NCBI GenBank assembly: GCA_036250195.1 | Contig: JAVHZZ010000002.1 | Location: forward strand, 280,322,960-280,386,959 | Length of the DNA stretch: 64,000 bases | Origin: Mixophyes australis | Lineage: Eukaryota > Chordata > Amphibia > Anura > Limnodynastidae | Direction: 5' to 3' | In this document: one piece after another, positions 55,016 through 64,000 of the stretch | How the letters are laid out: each line of letters opens with the position of its first letter | How positions within the stretch are numbered: the first letter of the stretch is position 1 | Position numbers and translations under genes: made by a program | Notes under the pieces: generated by a model | Seen by the model: only the letters and a program-made list of their open reading frames with translations | Told to the model about the DNA's origin: nothing | Database searches by the model: none

Positions 55016-57150
55016 TACGACTTCGACAATACCGATATGGGTGCTGTCTGGGAATTGTACTTTGGGCACAGGTAGTGCAGAAGGAGACATACTGCTGAAC
55101 ATCAGAGGTTAAGGATGACCACCAAAAACTTTGGGTGATTAGTTCTTTGGTCTTTTTGATTCCGGCATGACCAGAAAAACAGGAAGCGTGAGCCCATTTA
55201 AGAAGTTTACCACAAAGATGAGATGGTATGAACGTCCTTCCTCTGGGGATCACTAGGTCTGTGGGAGTAGTGGCTAAAATACATTCAGGATCCAGAATAG
55301 GTTTTACCTTGTCCTGTTCCTCTAGATCTAAAGAGTTGAAAGAACATAAAAGAGCATCAGCTTTTTTGTTCTTATATCCTGGTCTGAAGGTTATACAGAT
55401 GTTAAATTGTGAGAAAAACAAGGACAATTTGGCTTGTCGAGAGTTCAGGCAAGTAGCAGACTGTAAATATAACAAATTTTTATGGTCTGCATAGGTGATT
55501 ACTGGAGAAGAAGCACCCTCCAGAAGATGTCGCCACTCTTCCAACGCTAGTTTTATAGCAAGTAATTCACGCTCTCCTATGCCATAGTTCCTCTCCACAG
55601 GAGACAACTTCCATGAGAAGAATCCGCAGGGCAACATTTTCCCTATGGGGAACCTTTGAGATAAGACCGCCCGACTCCAATGGAGGAAGCATCAACTTCT
55701 ACCTGAAAAGGACGAGAGGTAACAGGTTGTTGTAACATGGGTGTAGTAGTGAAGGCTTTCTTTAGTGATGTGAATGCTCTAACTGCTTCTGTCAACCAAA
55801 CTTTAGAATTGGTAGAGCGTTTAGTCAGAGCAGTGGTAGATGCCACTAGAGAAGAGAACCCCCAAATTAATTGTCTATAGAAATTAGCAAATCCTAAGAA
55901 TCGCTGAACTGCGTTAAGGCCGACAGGCTGAGGCCAATCTAAGATTGCTAAAAGTTTCGCGGGTTCCATTTGGAGACCAGAGCCAGAAATTATATAACCC
56001 AGGAGGGGCAGACGTTCACATTCAAAGACACATTTTTGAAGTTTGCAGAATAATTGATTCTGCCGAAGGTGAGTCAGAACAGTAGAAACATGTTCCCGAT
56101 GTAAATGACTACAAAACGATAAAGAATGTCCTGGAAGATCTCATTCATAAAATGTTGGAAAACTGCCAGAGCGTTACATAACTCGAAGGGCATCACCATA
56201 TATTAGAAATGGCCATCATGAGTATTAAATGTTTTCCATTCATCCCACTTTTTGATCCGGATTAAGTTATAAGCACCCTGTAAATTAAACTTGGAAAAGA
56301 CAGAAGCTCCTTTAATTCTGTCGTAGATTTCTGAGATTAGGGGTAATGGATATCTATTCTTTATAGTAATACAATTAAGACCCCTGTAGTTAATACATGA
56401 GCGTAGGCCTCCATCTTTTTCTTGACGAAAGAAAAACCAGCCCAAGCTGGGGAAGTAGATTTCCTTATGAACCCTCGTTTTAGGTTGTCCTCAATATAAG
56501 TAGACATAGCCAGGGATTCCGACATACAGATAGGATATACTCATCCACGAGGAGGAGTTTTGTCAGGAAGTAATTCTATTGCACAATCCCAAGGCTGGTG
56601 TGGTGGTAGCTTTGAGGCCTCTTGTTCACAGAAGACATCAGAGAAAAAAGAATATGGAGCAGGAATATCCATAGGAATAGAGGCTGAGGGTATGGTTTTT
56701 TTTACAGGGATAGTCACCCTTTGTAAGCAACGGGAATGACAAGATGATCCCCAGGATCTGCCAATCCAGTACTGGAGAGTGTGTTTTGAGCTAAGGTAGT
56801 CCCAAGACTAGAGGATTAATAGCTTTATGGATAATTAAGAATGAGATGTTCTCAACATGCAGAAAACCAATTTGAAGAAACACAGGTACAGTATGAAATT
56901 TAACTGATCCATCCACAATTCTACTACGATCTATAGTGGTAATAGCAATGGGTTGAGGAAGGGAAATTGTGGGTATGAATTACTTAGCCGCAGTTACTGC
57001 AGAAATAAAGTTTCCCGCTGCGCCTGAGTCTATAAGTGCCAACAAGGAAAGTTGGTGATTAGAATAACAAAGGAACACCTCAATCGAGAAATTAGAATCA
57101 CATGGAGAAGTCCCAGTTATACCTAACATAGCCTCACCGGAGCCAGTTAG
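55016..57150 (-). pseudogene. pol: Decayed Gypsy pol (protease to integrase zinc finger)
   Basis: Reading leftwards: protease LIDSGAAGNF (about 57045); RT start with [13 protein letters not shown] and [11 protein letters not shown], in which the first catalytic Asp is Asn; a deletion at about 56115 that removes the YLDD motif (VVIY continues into REHVS); thumb (MEPAKLLAILDWPQP, 55969); RNase H (ERELLAIKLALEEW, ADHKNLLYL); and the integrase zinc finger (HAGIKKTKELI ... CTTCAQS). The integrase core and chromodomain are missing where the sequence joins the LTR. Confidence 0.85.
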
Positions 57151-57674
57151 GCTTTCCCATTTCCCGGCCGTATAGGGCAATTACATAGAAGATGTCCAGG
57201 CTCACCGCAATAAAAACATAGGTTATTTTTTAACCGCCTCTCTCTCTCTCTTCAGATTTGAGGCAAGCTCTACCCAATTGCATTGGCTCCTCAGCAGGAG
57301 TTACTGGAAACTGGACCCTAGGTACCAAACGAGGTCAGACGGGTAGACACTCTCTCTCCTGAATCCTTTCCTGAAAACGAATGTCAATCTGATTGCAAAG
57401 GGAGATTAAGGCATCAAGAGCAGAGTGAAGTTCCAGGCCAGCCAGCTCATCCTTTATTCTCTCGGACAGTCCTTGCCAGAAGGTGGCTTTACTTGCTCCT
57501 TCACACGTCCTACTATTTGTATCAAAAGTTCTCATGCCCAGGGATAGGAGAATTGGCAACAAAGCAAATAAACAGAGGCAGTAACTTAGGAGATGCTGGA
57601 GTGGAGAGATGATTGGAACAGCTGACACTCTGCAGAGGTGAGATCCAGAAGGGGTGGTCAGAAAACAAGCCGGG
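57150..57674 (-). pseudogene. gag: Gypsy gag fragment interrupted by an L1
   Basis: Contains an intact zinc knuckle C-x2-C-x4-H-x4-C ([14 protein letters not shown], about 57225-57185), the frameshift heptamer GGGAAAT at 57159-57165 and capsid remnants (FWQGLSERIKDELAGLELHS). The N-terminal part is displaced beyond 63994 by the L1 insertion. Confidence 0.8.
57660..57674. repeat. Left 15-bp target duplication of the L1
   Basis: AGAAAACAAGCCGGG, repeated exactly at 63980-63994 after the L1 A-tail. Confidence 0.85.
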
Positions 57675-58551
57675 GGGGGGTGTGGCTTGGCTGCCATACT
57701 GGAAGGACAGGAACTTCCAGAGCTCTCCCTTGGCCTCACAATCCGTTGGCTTAGCAGCAGTTTTGGACCCCCAAAATACACTGGGCAGTACCATCGAAGC
57801 CCAGAGGCTCACTGGAGCCCAACTGCCACCACAGAATTTCCCCCATCTGACTCCCGCTGCTCAGCGCGGCGAGCGGGGATTTGGCGCGATCATCGCCGCC
57901 TGGCTGGATCCTGCACGAGCTGTTGCCTGCATCTGGGGACCCTTCCCAGCCGCCTGGCACCCCCCTACACTTACCAGAGCCTCCAGATTGAGGACCCGCG
58001 AAAACCGGAAGTGCCCGTGCCTCCGCACTTCCGGTTTCGGCAGCGGCAGCGGAGACAGGCTGTTCCTGTCCAACCTGGCCAGCGGAATTAAGCGGTGAGT
58101 GGGGGCGGGCTGTGGCAGACTCGGGGAGCCTTTCCCAACCCTGGGGGCCACTGTCTGCTCTCCAGAGCTCCGGGGCCCTAACTTCCGGTCGGCGGAGGGG
58201 TGAACTTCCGGTCAGCGGCTGCTGGGGGCTAAAGTACTATCCTTATAACTGTCTCCCCACCCTCTTCTCTCCTACACCACCAAGGAGTGCCTGGCAAAGC
58301 CTGAGGCAATAGGACAGCCACTTCAGCCCATCTCTCCCCTCTGGTTGCAGACAGAGCACAGCTCAAGCCGGCTAGTGAGGTTTCCTTGCTAAGAGATGTT
58401 CCCCCCTGTGACCCTGTCAGGGTTGTGCAGTCCAATGGAGGCATTTTGAAGTGTTACAGCGCCTTCCCACCCGCGGAGTACCCTTTTGAAATTCTATTTA
58501 CGCAAAATCTATCTACAGATCTTGAGGTCCTGAAGCTGTGCCTAGGCAATC
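57675..58551 (+). promoter_or_regulatory. L1 5' untranslated region
   Basis: GC-rich sequence with many CpG and ACTTCCGGT motifs (about 58005, 58026, 58180, 58204), which resemble ETS-type binding sites. It would be expected to hold the internal promoter. Short frames in it are not supported as genes. Confidence 0.6.
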
Positions 58552-59550
58552 ATGCCTCCTAGAAAGCTTAAACCTACTACTACTGCTCTGGCTCCTCCGA
58601 TCAAATTTCAACCAAAACCGAAATCAACAACGACCTCGCCTTCTACACCAAAAGGCTCGTCTCCGTCACGACAGACACCAGAGCCGGCAGCCTCCGCCCT
58701 GGGCGCTTCGCTGCCTGACCAGGGCCTTGATACAGCTCAAGACGCACCTCTAACAGTTCGTGCCTTACATCAGATGCTGACTGCACTAAGGGCGGACCTG
58801 ACCTCTGAGGTTAAGGCAGCGATCGGTGGTCTGAAAACTGATGTGACAGAACTGGGAGATCGAACAGACCATCTGGAGACGAAGATGGGAGAACTGGTCT
58901 CTTCGCATAACGACCTCTATTCCTCACACAACGCTCTTAGCTCTTCGCATAACTCTCTACAAAGCGAAGTTCTGTCTCTGAGAGAAAAGGTCGCAGATCT
59001 GGAGGATCGCTCTCGCAGAAATAACATTAAGATAAGGGGCATACCGGAATCTATTGCAAATCCTGATCTTCAGAGCTATGCTGTTTCCCTATTCAGCAGA
59101 CTTCTTCCATCATTGGACGCTAATGACTTTTTGATAGATCGTATACACCGTCTCCCGCGTCCACGTACTGCTCCAGGGAATGTCCCAAGAGACACTTTGC
59201 TCAGGGTCCAGTTCTATCATGTCAAAGAGGCGATCCTTAGAGCGGCTCGGGATCCGAGCAACGAGGCATCCCTCGGAGATCTTCAGCTTTCCCAGGACCT
59301 CTCACTTACCACCATCAACCAAAGACGAAGTCTACAATCAATCACGTCAGCCCTGAGGGCCAACAACATCACCTACAGATGGGGCTTCCCCGTGAAATTG
59401 CTGGTTCGCTACGAAGACTCTACTTATGTCATCTCCTCCGTGGAGGCAGGCATCAAGCTGTTGAAGGAGTGGCGTATCCCCACACCATCTGGATCTTCTG
59501 CAGCCAGGCCCCCTCCACAGGCTGAATGGTCCCAGGTTTCCAGAGACTGA
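58552..59550 (+). CDS. L1 ORF1 protein (RNA-binding chaperone)
   Basis: 332 codons from ATG at 58552, uninterrupted. Residues 1-65 are a basic proline/threonine-rich tail. About 75-155 is a coiled coil with SSHN repeats (SSHNDLYSSHNALSSSHNSL). RRNNIKIRGIPESI opens the RRM-like domain, followed by IDRIHRLPRPR and a C-terminal domain (LRANNITYRWGFPVKLLV). The family forms trimers that coat LINE RNA. A 660-bp spacer to ORF2 is long and includes G-runs and a T-run (59551-60211). Confidence 0.88.
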   Translation: MPPRKLKPTTTALAPPIKFQPKPKSTTTSPSTPKGSSPSRQTPEPAASALGASLPDQGLDTAQDAPLTVRALHQMLTALRADLTSEVKAAIGGLKTDVTELGDRTDHLETKMGELVSSHNDLYSSHNALSSSHNSLQSEVLSLREKVADLEDRSRRNNIKIRGIPESIANPDLQSYAVSLFSRLLPSLDANDFLIDRIHRLPRPRTAPGNVPRDTLLRVQFYHVKEAILRAARDPSNEASLGDLQLSQDLSLTTINQRRSLQSITSALRANNITYRWGFPVKLLVRYEDSTYVISSVEAGIKLLKEWRIPTPSGSSAARPPPQAEWSQVSRD

Positions 59551-60211
59551 GTTGTATTCTATCTTCTATGTTGAAGTCTCATGGGACCTAATCCTGATTT
59601 GATAAGTATAACTATAAGTAATATCAGCAATTCCGTTTAACTTAGATATGTTTTCTCGAGTTTCGTGAGTCTAGGGTGTGGCTGCCGGGATGCCCGTGGA
59701 GGTAGAAGCTTAGTCCTGTGCCCAGGGGCAGTTACCCCTGGTAGTGGCCCGCCCGCTCGCGGGAGGCTGGTCCTCTCGCGGGGGGGGGGATGGGTCAGCA
59801 GTGGACTGCTTCCATGGGGACCCTGAGGTGGTTGTACCCCATAGAGTTTGTGCTAAATCTATCTTTGAGGCTGTCGTAATGTTACAATGCTATGTATAAT
59901 TTCTCTTGCTGTTCTTTATTCTTAAGTTGTTTTTTGTTTGTTTGTTGTTTTTTTTTTATATATTTGGGTGTTCCGCGGGTGGGAATGTGTTCCAACTACC
60001 CCCCACATGTTAAACAATTTGCCACACTCTTACCCACGTGGCAAATACTCTGACCCAGTTCCTCGGGTCAGTCCATCCCACTATTTCCCTTGTTCCCTTT
60101 TTCCCCTCCCTTTTAATCCCCCCCTTCTTCCTCCCAGTCACTCCAGAACTAAATTTCTAGTGTAATACTTACTCTCGTTCTGTCTATCGTATCACCATGA
60201 CCCTTTAGAAT

Positions 60212-60847
60212 ATGGTTAAGTTCTATACCTTAAACACTAAAGGTCTTAACTCCCCTAACAAACGGCGCCTAGCGCTCACCACATTCCATAAACAAAAAGC
60301 AGACGTTGTGGCCCTCCAAGAAACCCATTTCTCCTCCCATGCCCCACCGCAGTTGAGGGACCCGAGATATCCGTTAGGTTACTTTGCAAATGGCCCTTTT
60401 AAAAGAAATGGAGTTGCTGTTCTTTTTAGCGCCCGTGTACACTTCCAACTCCATTCAAAACTAGAAGATAAGTCGGGGAGGTACATCATCCTGACAGGCC
60501 TCCTAGAGGACAAGCCAATAACTATAGTTTCATTATATGCACCAAACTCCCGTCAAATTCCCTTCCTGAAGGCCTTGTGTGAGGAGGTACAAAAAGTCCG
60601 AAAGGGCCACTTGGTGTTATTGGGAGACTTTAATCTGACTTTGGACCCGAAGGTCGATAAATCCAGGCCTCAGAGGTCATCCGGTCCTGACCCAACCCTT
60701 GGCCCCTCTACTGCTTTCCGTAAGCTACTAGCGGAATATGACCTTTACGATATTTGGCGGGCGCAGTGTCCGGGTGCTCGAGAATATACCTTCCACTCAA
60801 TGGCCCACAACACCTACTCTAGAATAGACATGATTTTGTCGGAGTAG
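60212..60847 (+). pseudogene. L1 ORF2 endonuclease part
   Basis: APE-type endonuclease motifs: LNTKGLNSP, VVALQETHFS, GVAVLFS, ITIVSLYAPNS, LVLLGDFNLTLDPK and YSRIDMIL. A TAG ends the frame just after LSE, and the expected C-terminal SDH block is absent. The next coding piece (from 60894) already belongs to the linker before RT, so roughly half a kilobase has been deleted. Confidence 0.85.
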
Positions 60848-60893
60848 TGGACACTCCAGCATACTGACTCCATCAATATCCTCCTTACTCAAG

Positions 60894-63576
60894 TTGAGGC
60901 AAAAATTCTACACAATGGGTAATAGGGCCAGTCATCTCCTAGCCCGAAAATTAAGAGGCAAGCAAGCTAGAAATCGTGTTAAAGTATTGCACGGTCCTAG
61001 AGGTAACAAGATATATAACCCAGCGGCCATAGCTAACCAGTTTGCCAAATTCTACTCTAAACTTTATAACCTCCAGGACGATGATAATGTTTTTAAACCA
61101 TCTGAGGCCTCCATTTCCGCATTCCTCCAACACTTAGACCTTCCCTTGTTAGACGCCGATAGCTTACAATTGCTTAATCTCCCGTGGACCCAGGGAGAGG
61201 TTGAGAGAATCATTAAATCCCTTCCAAAAGATAAGGCTCCCGGCCCGGATGGTTTCATTAATGCATTCTATAGTGCCTTCGGGACCGAAGTTTCCCCTCT
61301 CCTTACTAACCTGTATAATAGCGTTTCGGAGGGTGGGGTCTTTCCAACAGAGATGTTGGAAGCACAGATTATTACTATACCAAAAACCGGGCAAGGACTA
61401 CTCAGACTGTAAGAATTATAGACCAATAGCATTGCTTAATACAGACCTGAAAATTTACGCTAGATTGCTTGCTGATCGTCTGAATCCCCTCTTACCACAA
61501 CTGATACATCCTGACCAGGTAAGCTTTGTAGTAGGCCGCCAGGCCTCGGATAACACTCGACGCATATTAAATGTCGTGGACCTCCTCTCTGGGTCCTCGG
61601 AGGAAGTTATTTTGCTCTCTTTAGACGCAGAAAAGGCCTTTGACAGACTTCACTGGAAGTACATGAAGGAGGTCTTGTGTAAGTTTGGTATACAGGGAAG
61701 AGTTCTTCACTCCATATTAGCCCTATATCAAGACCCCTCCGCTAAAATCTTCAGTAACGGTTTCCTATCATCTTCATTTCCCATCACTAATGGCACGAGG
61801 CAGGGGTGCCCTCTTTCCCCTTTAATGTACGTCTTGGCTATAGAACCCCTGGCCCACACAATCCGGCAGGCAGATAACTTCCCAGGTATTGACATCCATC
61901 CACATAGACAGAAGGTATGCCTATTTGCTGATGATGTCCTACTGTTTGTAACCAGCCCGGAGACCTCGTTGATAACTTTGAAGCACATCCTAGACAGGTT
62001 TAGCGAAGCATCATTCTATAAATTGAACGTTACAAAATCTGAAGCCCTTCCCATTAATATACCACAATCTTCCCTTTCAAGCTTACAAAAGAAATTTCCT
62101 TTTGTGTGGGTTAAAGACTCCCTATCTTATCTAGGTATACATATCCCGGCAAATCTATCTGCGGTGTTTGAAGTTAATTTTTCCCCGATTTATCTTCACC
62201 TCTCCTCACTGGCTAAGAACTGGATTGATTTTGAGGTCTCTTGGTTGGGGCGCATAGCGGCTTTTAAGATGATGTTGCTACCAAAACTTATGTATATTTT
62301 CCGTACCATACCCTATATTATACCAAAACGAATGATGGATAGGTTCCACACTCTGATGATGTCATACGTCTGGAGGCAGAAACGCCCCCTCCTTACATAC
62401 AAACGTATGTCTTTACCAAAGTCAAGAGGCGGCTTATTGCTTCCCAGCTTAACACTTTACCAGGATGCCTGTGTTTTGAGTTGCCTCCGGGACTGGTCGC
62501 TACCCCTTGCAGCTAAGCCGTGGGTTGATATCGAGAGGGCTGTATATGTAGGATTCCCCTTGCTGGATCTTCTTTGGATTCCTAGGCCGGACCGCCCACC
62601 GGGTGCCCGTAAATTACTCTCTATCTCGGATGCCTTACGGGTATGGGATAAATTTATTGGGTCGCACAAGGATGTTGTACTCCCTTCTCGCAATCTTTCC
62701 CTCCAAGCATTGTCGAAACTCATACCGGATATCAATATTACTGTATGGAAAAATAGAGGGATAGTTTCTCTGGCGGATATGTTTGCGCAGACCCTTTTCC
62801 TCCCCTTTGACGTGCTTAGGGACAAATACAATCTGCCTCAGTCTGAGATGTTTAAATATATGAGAATTAGACACTGGGTGGGGGCGGCTTCCAGGACCCC
62901 CCATGCCTTGTCCACACTTCCAGCTCAGGTCCTAGATAGATTAACAAAGGCGGGTAGTAGGGGAGGAATAACATTCTGGTACCGCTATTCCCAGTCCCTG
63001 GTCCCAGTCTCCAAGACTCCGATTCAGGCACGTTGGGAAGCAGATATTGGTATGACTCTCTCCCTCCAGCAGTGGGAAAAGATCTACATTTCCTCACACC
63101 GCATGTCTAGATGCATCAATCACACCGAAATGTATGTTAAGCTCCTCAATCGGCTCTACCTCACCCCGGATCGCCTTCATAAGATATGGCCAAGTCAGTC
63201 TAAATTCTGCTGGCGTCAATGTGGTCAGATAGCAGATGTTTATCATGTCTTTTGGACATGCCCGGTGATCCAGACGTTCTGGGGCGAGATATCCGCTTTG
63301 ATTTCGGAGGTCCTGCGAGTTCCTGTCACTCTTGAACCGAAGGTAGCCCTCCTACATATATATCAGCCTGGGGTTCCTAGCTATAAGCGCTATGTATTAG
63401 GACACATACTAATAGCCGCTAGAGCAGCAATTGCTCAGAACTGGAAGTCCCCTGCTCCCCCCAGCATCACCAAGGTCGTGTCTAAGATCCAGTATAGTTT
63501 TGAAATGGAAACAACGGATGTGCCCTATACGTCATCCGCCTCCAATCCAATTTTCAAATGGTTTAGCTGGCACTAA
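60894..63576 (+). pseudogene. L1 ORF2 linker, reverse transcriptase and C-terminal knuckle
   Basis: 60894-61395 reads GNRASHLLARKLRGKQ ... LPKDKAPGPDGF. An indel in an A-run at about 61381-61385 moves the frame. 61393-63576 is then open: KDYSDCKNYRPIALLNTD, LSLDAEKAFDRLHW, NGTRQGCPLSPL, the catalytic FADDVLLF (about 61921-61944), and a C-terminal C-x3-C-x7-H-x4-C knuckle (CWRQCGQIADVYHVFWTC, about 63208-63261) typical of L1. The RT catalytic residues are intact but the ORF as a whole is broken. Confidence 0.9.
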
Positions 63577-63979
63577 TATGTTACAGAGGGCTCCGGTAGA
63601 GCACGAGTAGCTTCAAATACTTCACCCTCTCCATCCTCAGCAGCCCTCATAGAGGAACCCCAGCCTAACGATTAGGCTCTGCCTGTGTGTTATCTGAGCT
63701 ACCTAGGTATTAATATCTCCCCATCTGGCATACTATGAGAAAGACCAATGTGTATATTTTATTTCTGCCTCTTAAAGTAACGTGCATGCTATAATATCGT
63801 TGTTTCAATTGAGTGACCCCCCCCCCCTCCCCCCTGCGTGGGGGTGTCCCCTCTTGTTTTTTTTTGGTTTTTTTTCATTACCCTTTTGTTTGTTACCTCA
63901 ACTGTGCTTGTTACCCTTTCTTTTTTCTGTACCCCATTTAACTTTGAAAAACGCAATAAAAATGTATTGAAGTAAAAAA
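63577..63979 (+). other. L1 3' untranslated region and A-tail
   Basis: Contains C-runs, T-rich tracts, CAATAAAAATG as a possible poly(A) signal and the terminal AGTAAAAAAA. Confidence 0.8.
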
Positions 63980-63994
63980 AGAAAACAAGCCGGG
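63980..63994. repeat. Right 15-bp target duplication of the L1
   Basis: AGAAAACAAGCCGGG, the exact copy of 57660-57674. The last six bases of the window should resume the interrupted Gypsy gag. Confidence 0.85.
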
Positions 63995-64000
63995 TCCGGT

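Larger units (their letters stand above)
57675..63979 (+). mobile_element. Full-length L1-clade LINE, decayed ORF2
   Basis: Begins with a G-run and GC-rich 5' region at the left duplication, has ORF1 (58552-59550) and ORF2 pieces (60212-63576), a 3' untranslated region with CAATAAAAATG (about 63953) and a short A-tail. Both ends are defined by the 15-bp duplication. It is inserted in the gag of a Gypsy element. Confidence 0.9.

Noticed and set aside
1..64000. tRNA, rRNA or small nuclear RNA genes
   Set aside because: No cloverleaf with A/B boxes, rRNA core or snRNA-like segment was recognised by eye; a covariance-model search would be needed for certainty.

Overview
The window is vertebrate genomic DNA, most likely from a frog (Anura). 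The evidence is the transposon mix: DIRS, Penelope, L1, L2, Gmr1-like and chromodomain-bearing Ty3/Gypsy elements, together with many short hAT and 3-bp-TSD hairpin elements sharing termini I associate with frog genomes. The species cannot be told from the sequence. No rRNA, tRNA, CRISPR or bacterial feature was seen.

Layout. 108-9333 is one very large hAT DNA transposon with a perfect 8-bp target duplication (AATCAAAC). It carries an open 998-codon BED-finger transposase on the minus strand and is bulked out by a 77-bp minisatellite, 548-bp and ~295-bp tandem repeats, and scrambled copies of pieces of its own transposase gene. 10998-12566 is a three-level nest: a 3-bp-TSD element holds a hAT element, which holds a 147-bp hAT MITE. 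13.5-16.8 kb is a decayed DIRS-type retroelement. 16.87-18.2 kb is a decayed Gmr1-like element (protease followed directly by integrase). 18.8-21.3 kb is a deleted Gypsy element, and 22.2-27.4 kb is another Gypsy element broken by two hAT-type sequences.

28.2-36.5 kb holds three copies of one LTR family and, on the minus strand, the only host gene I can support: three terminal coding exons with good splice sites, in-frame joins, a stop codon and a poly(A) signal. Their product resembles the C-terminus of FANCE (Fanconi anaemia core complex). 37.0-38.3 kb is a Penelope-like element split by a hAT that itself holds a MITE. 38.3-40.4 kb has Gypsy and L1 remnants.

43505-49955 is a nearly intact Gypsy chromovirus on the minus strand with two LTRs and a CTTCC target duplication. 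gag is open, and pol is open except for one TGA in the reverse transcriptase. It shows a canonical -1 frameshift heptamer (GGGAAAC) at the gag/pol overlap. It also has a 10-nt complementarity between the predicted RNA 5' end and the site just after the 5' LTR, the pattern of self-primed reverse transcription. 50.0-57.7 kb is a decayed Gypsy element whose LTR is interrupted by an L2 LINE and whose gag is interrupted by a full-length but decayed L1 (57675-63979, 15-bp target duplication). The Gypsy sequence should resume after 63994.

No new host system is evident. The most informative signals are the transposase-derived arrays in the giant hAT, the frameshift and self-priming signals of the chromovirus, and the FANCE-like exons.
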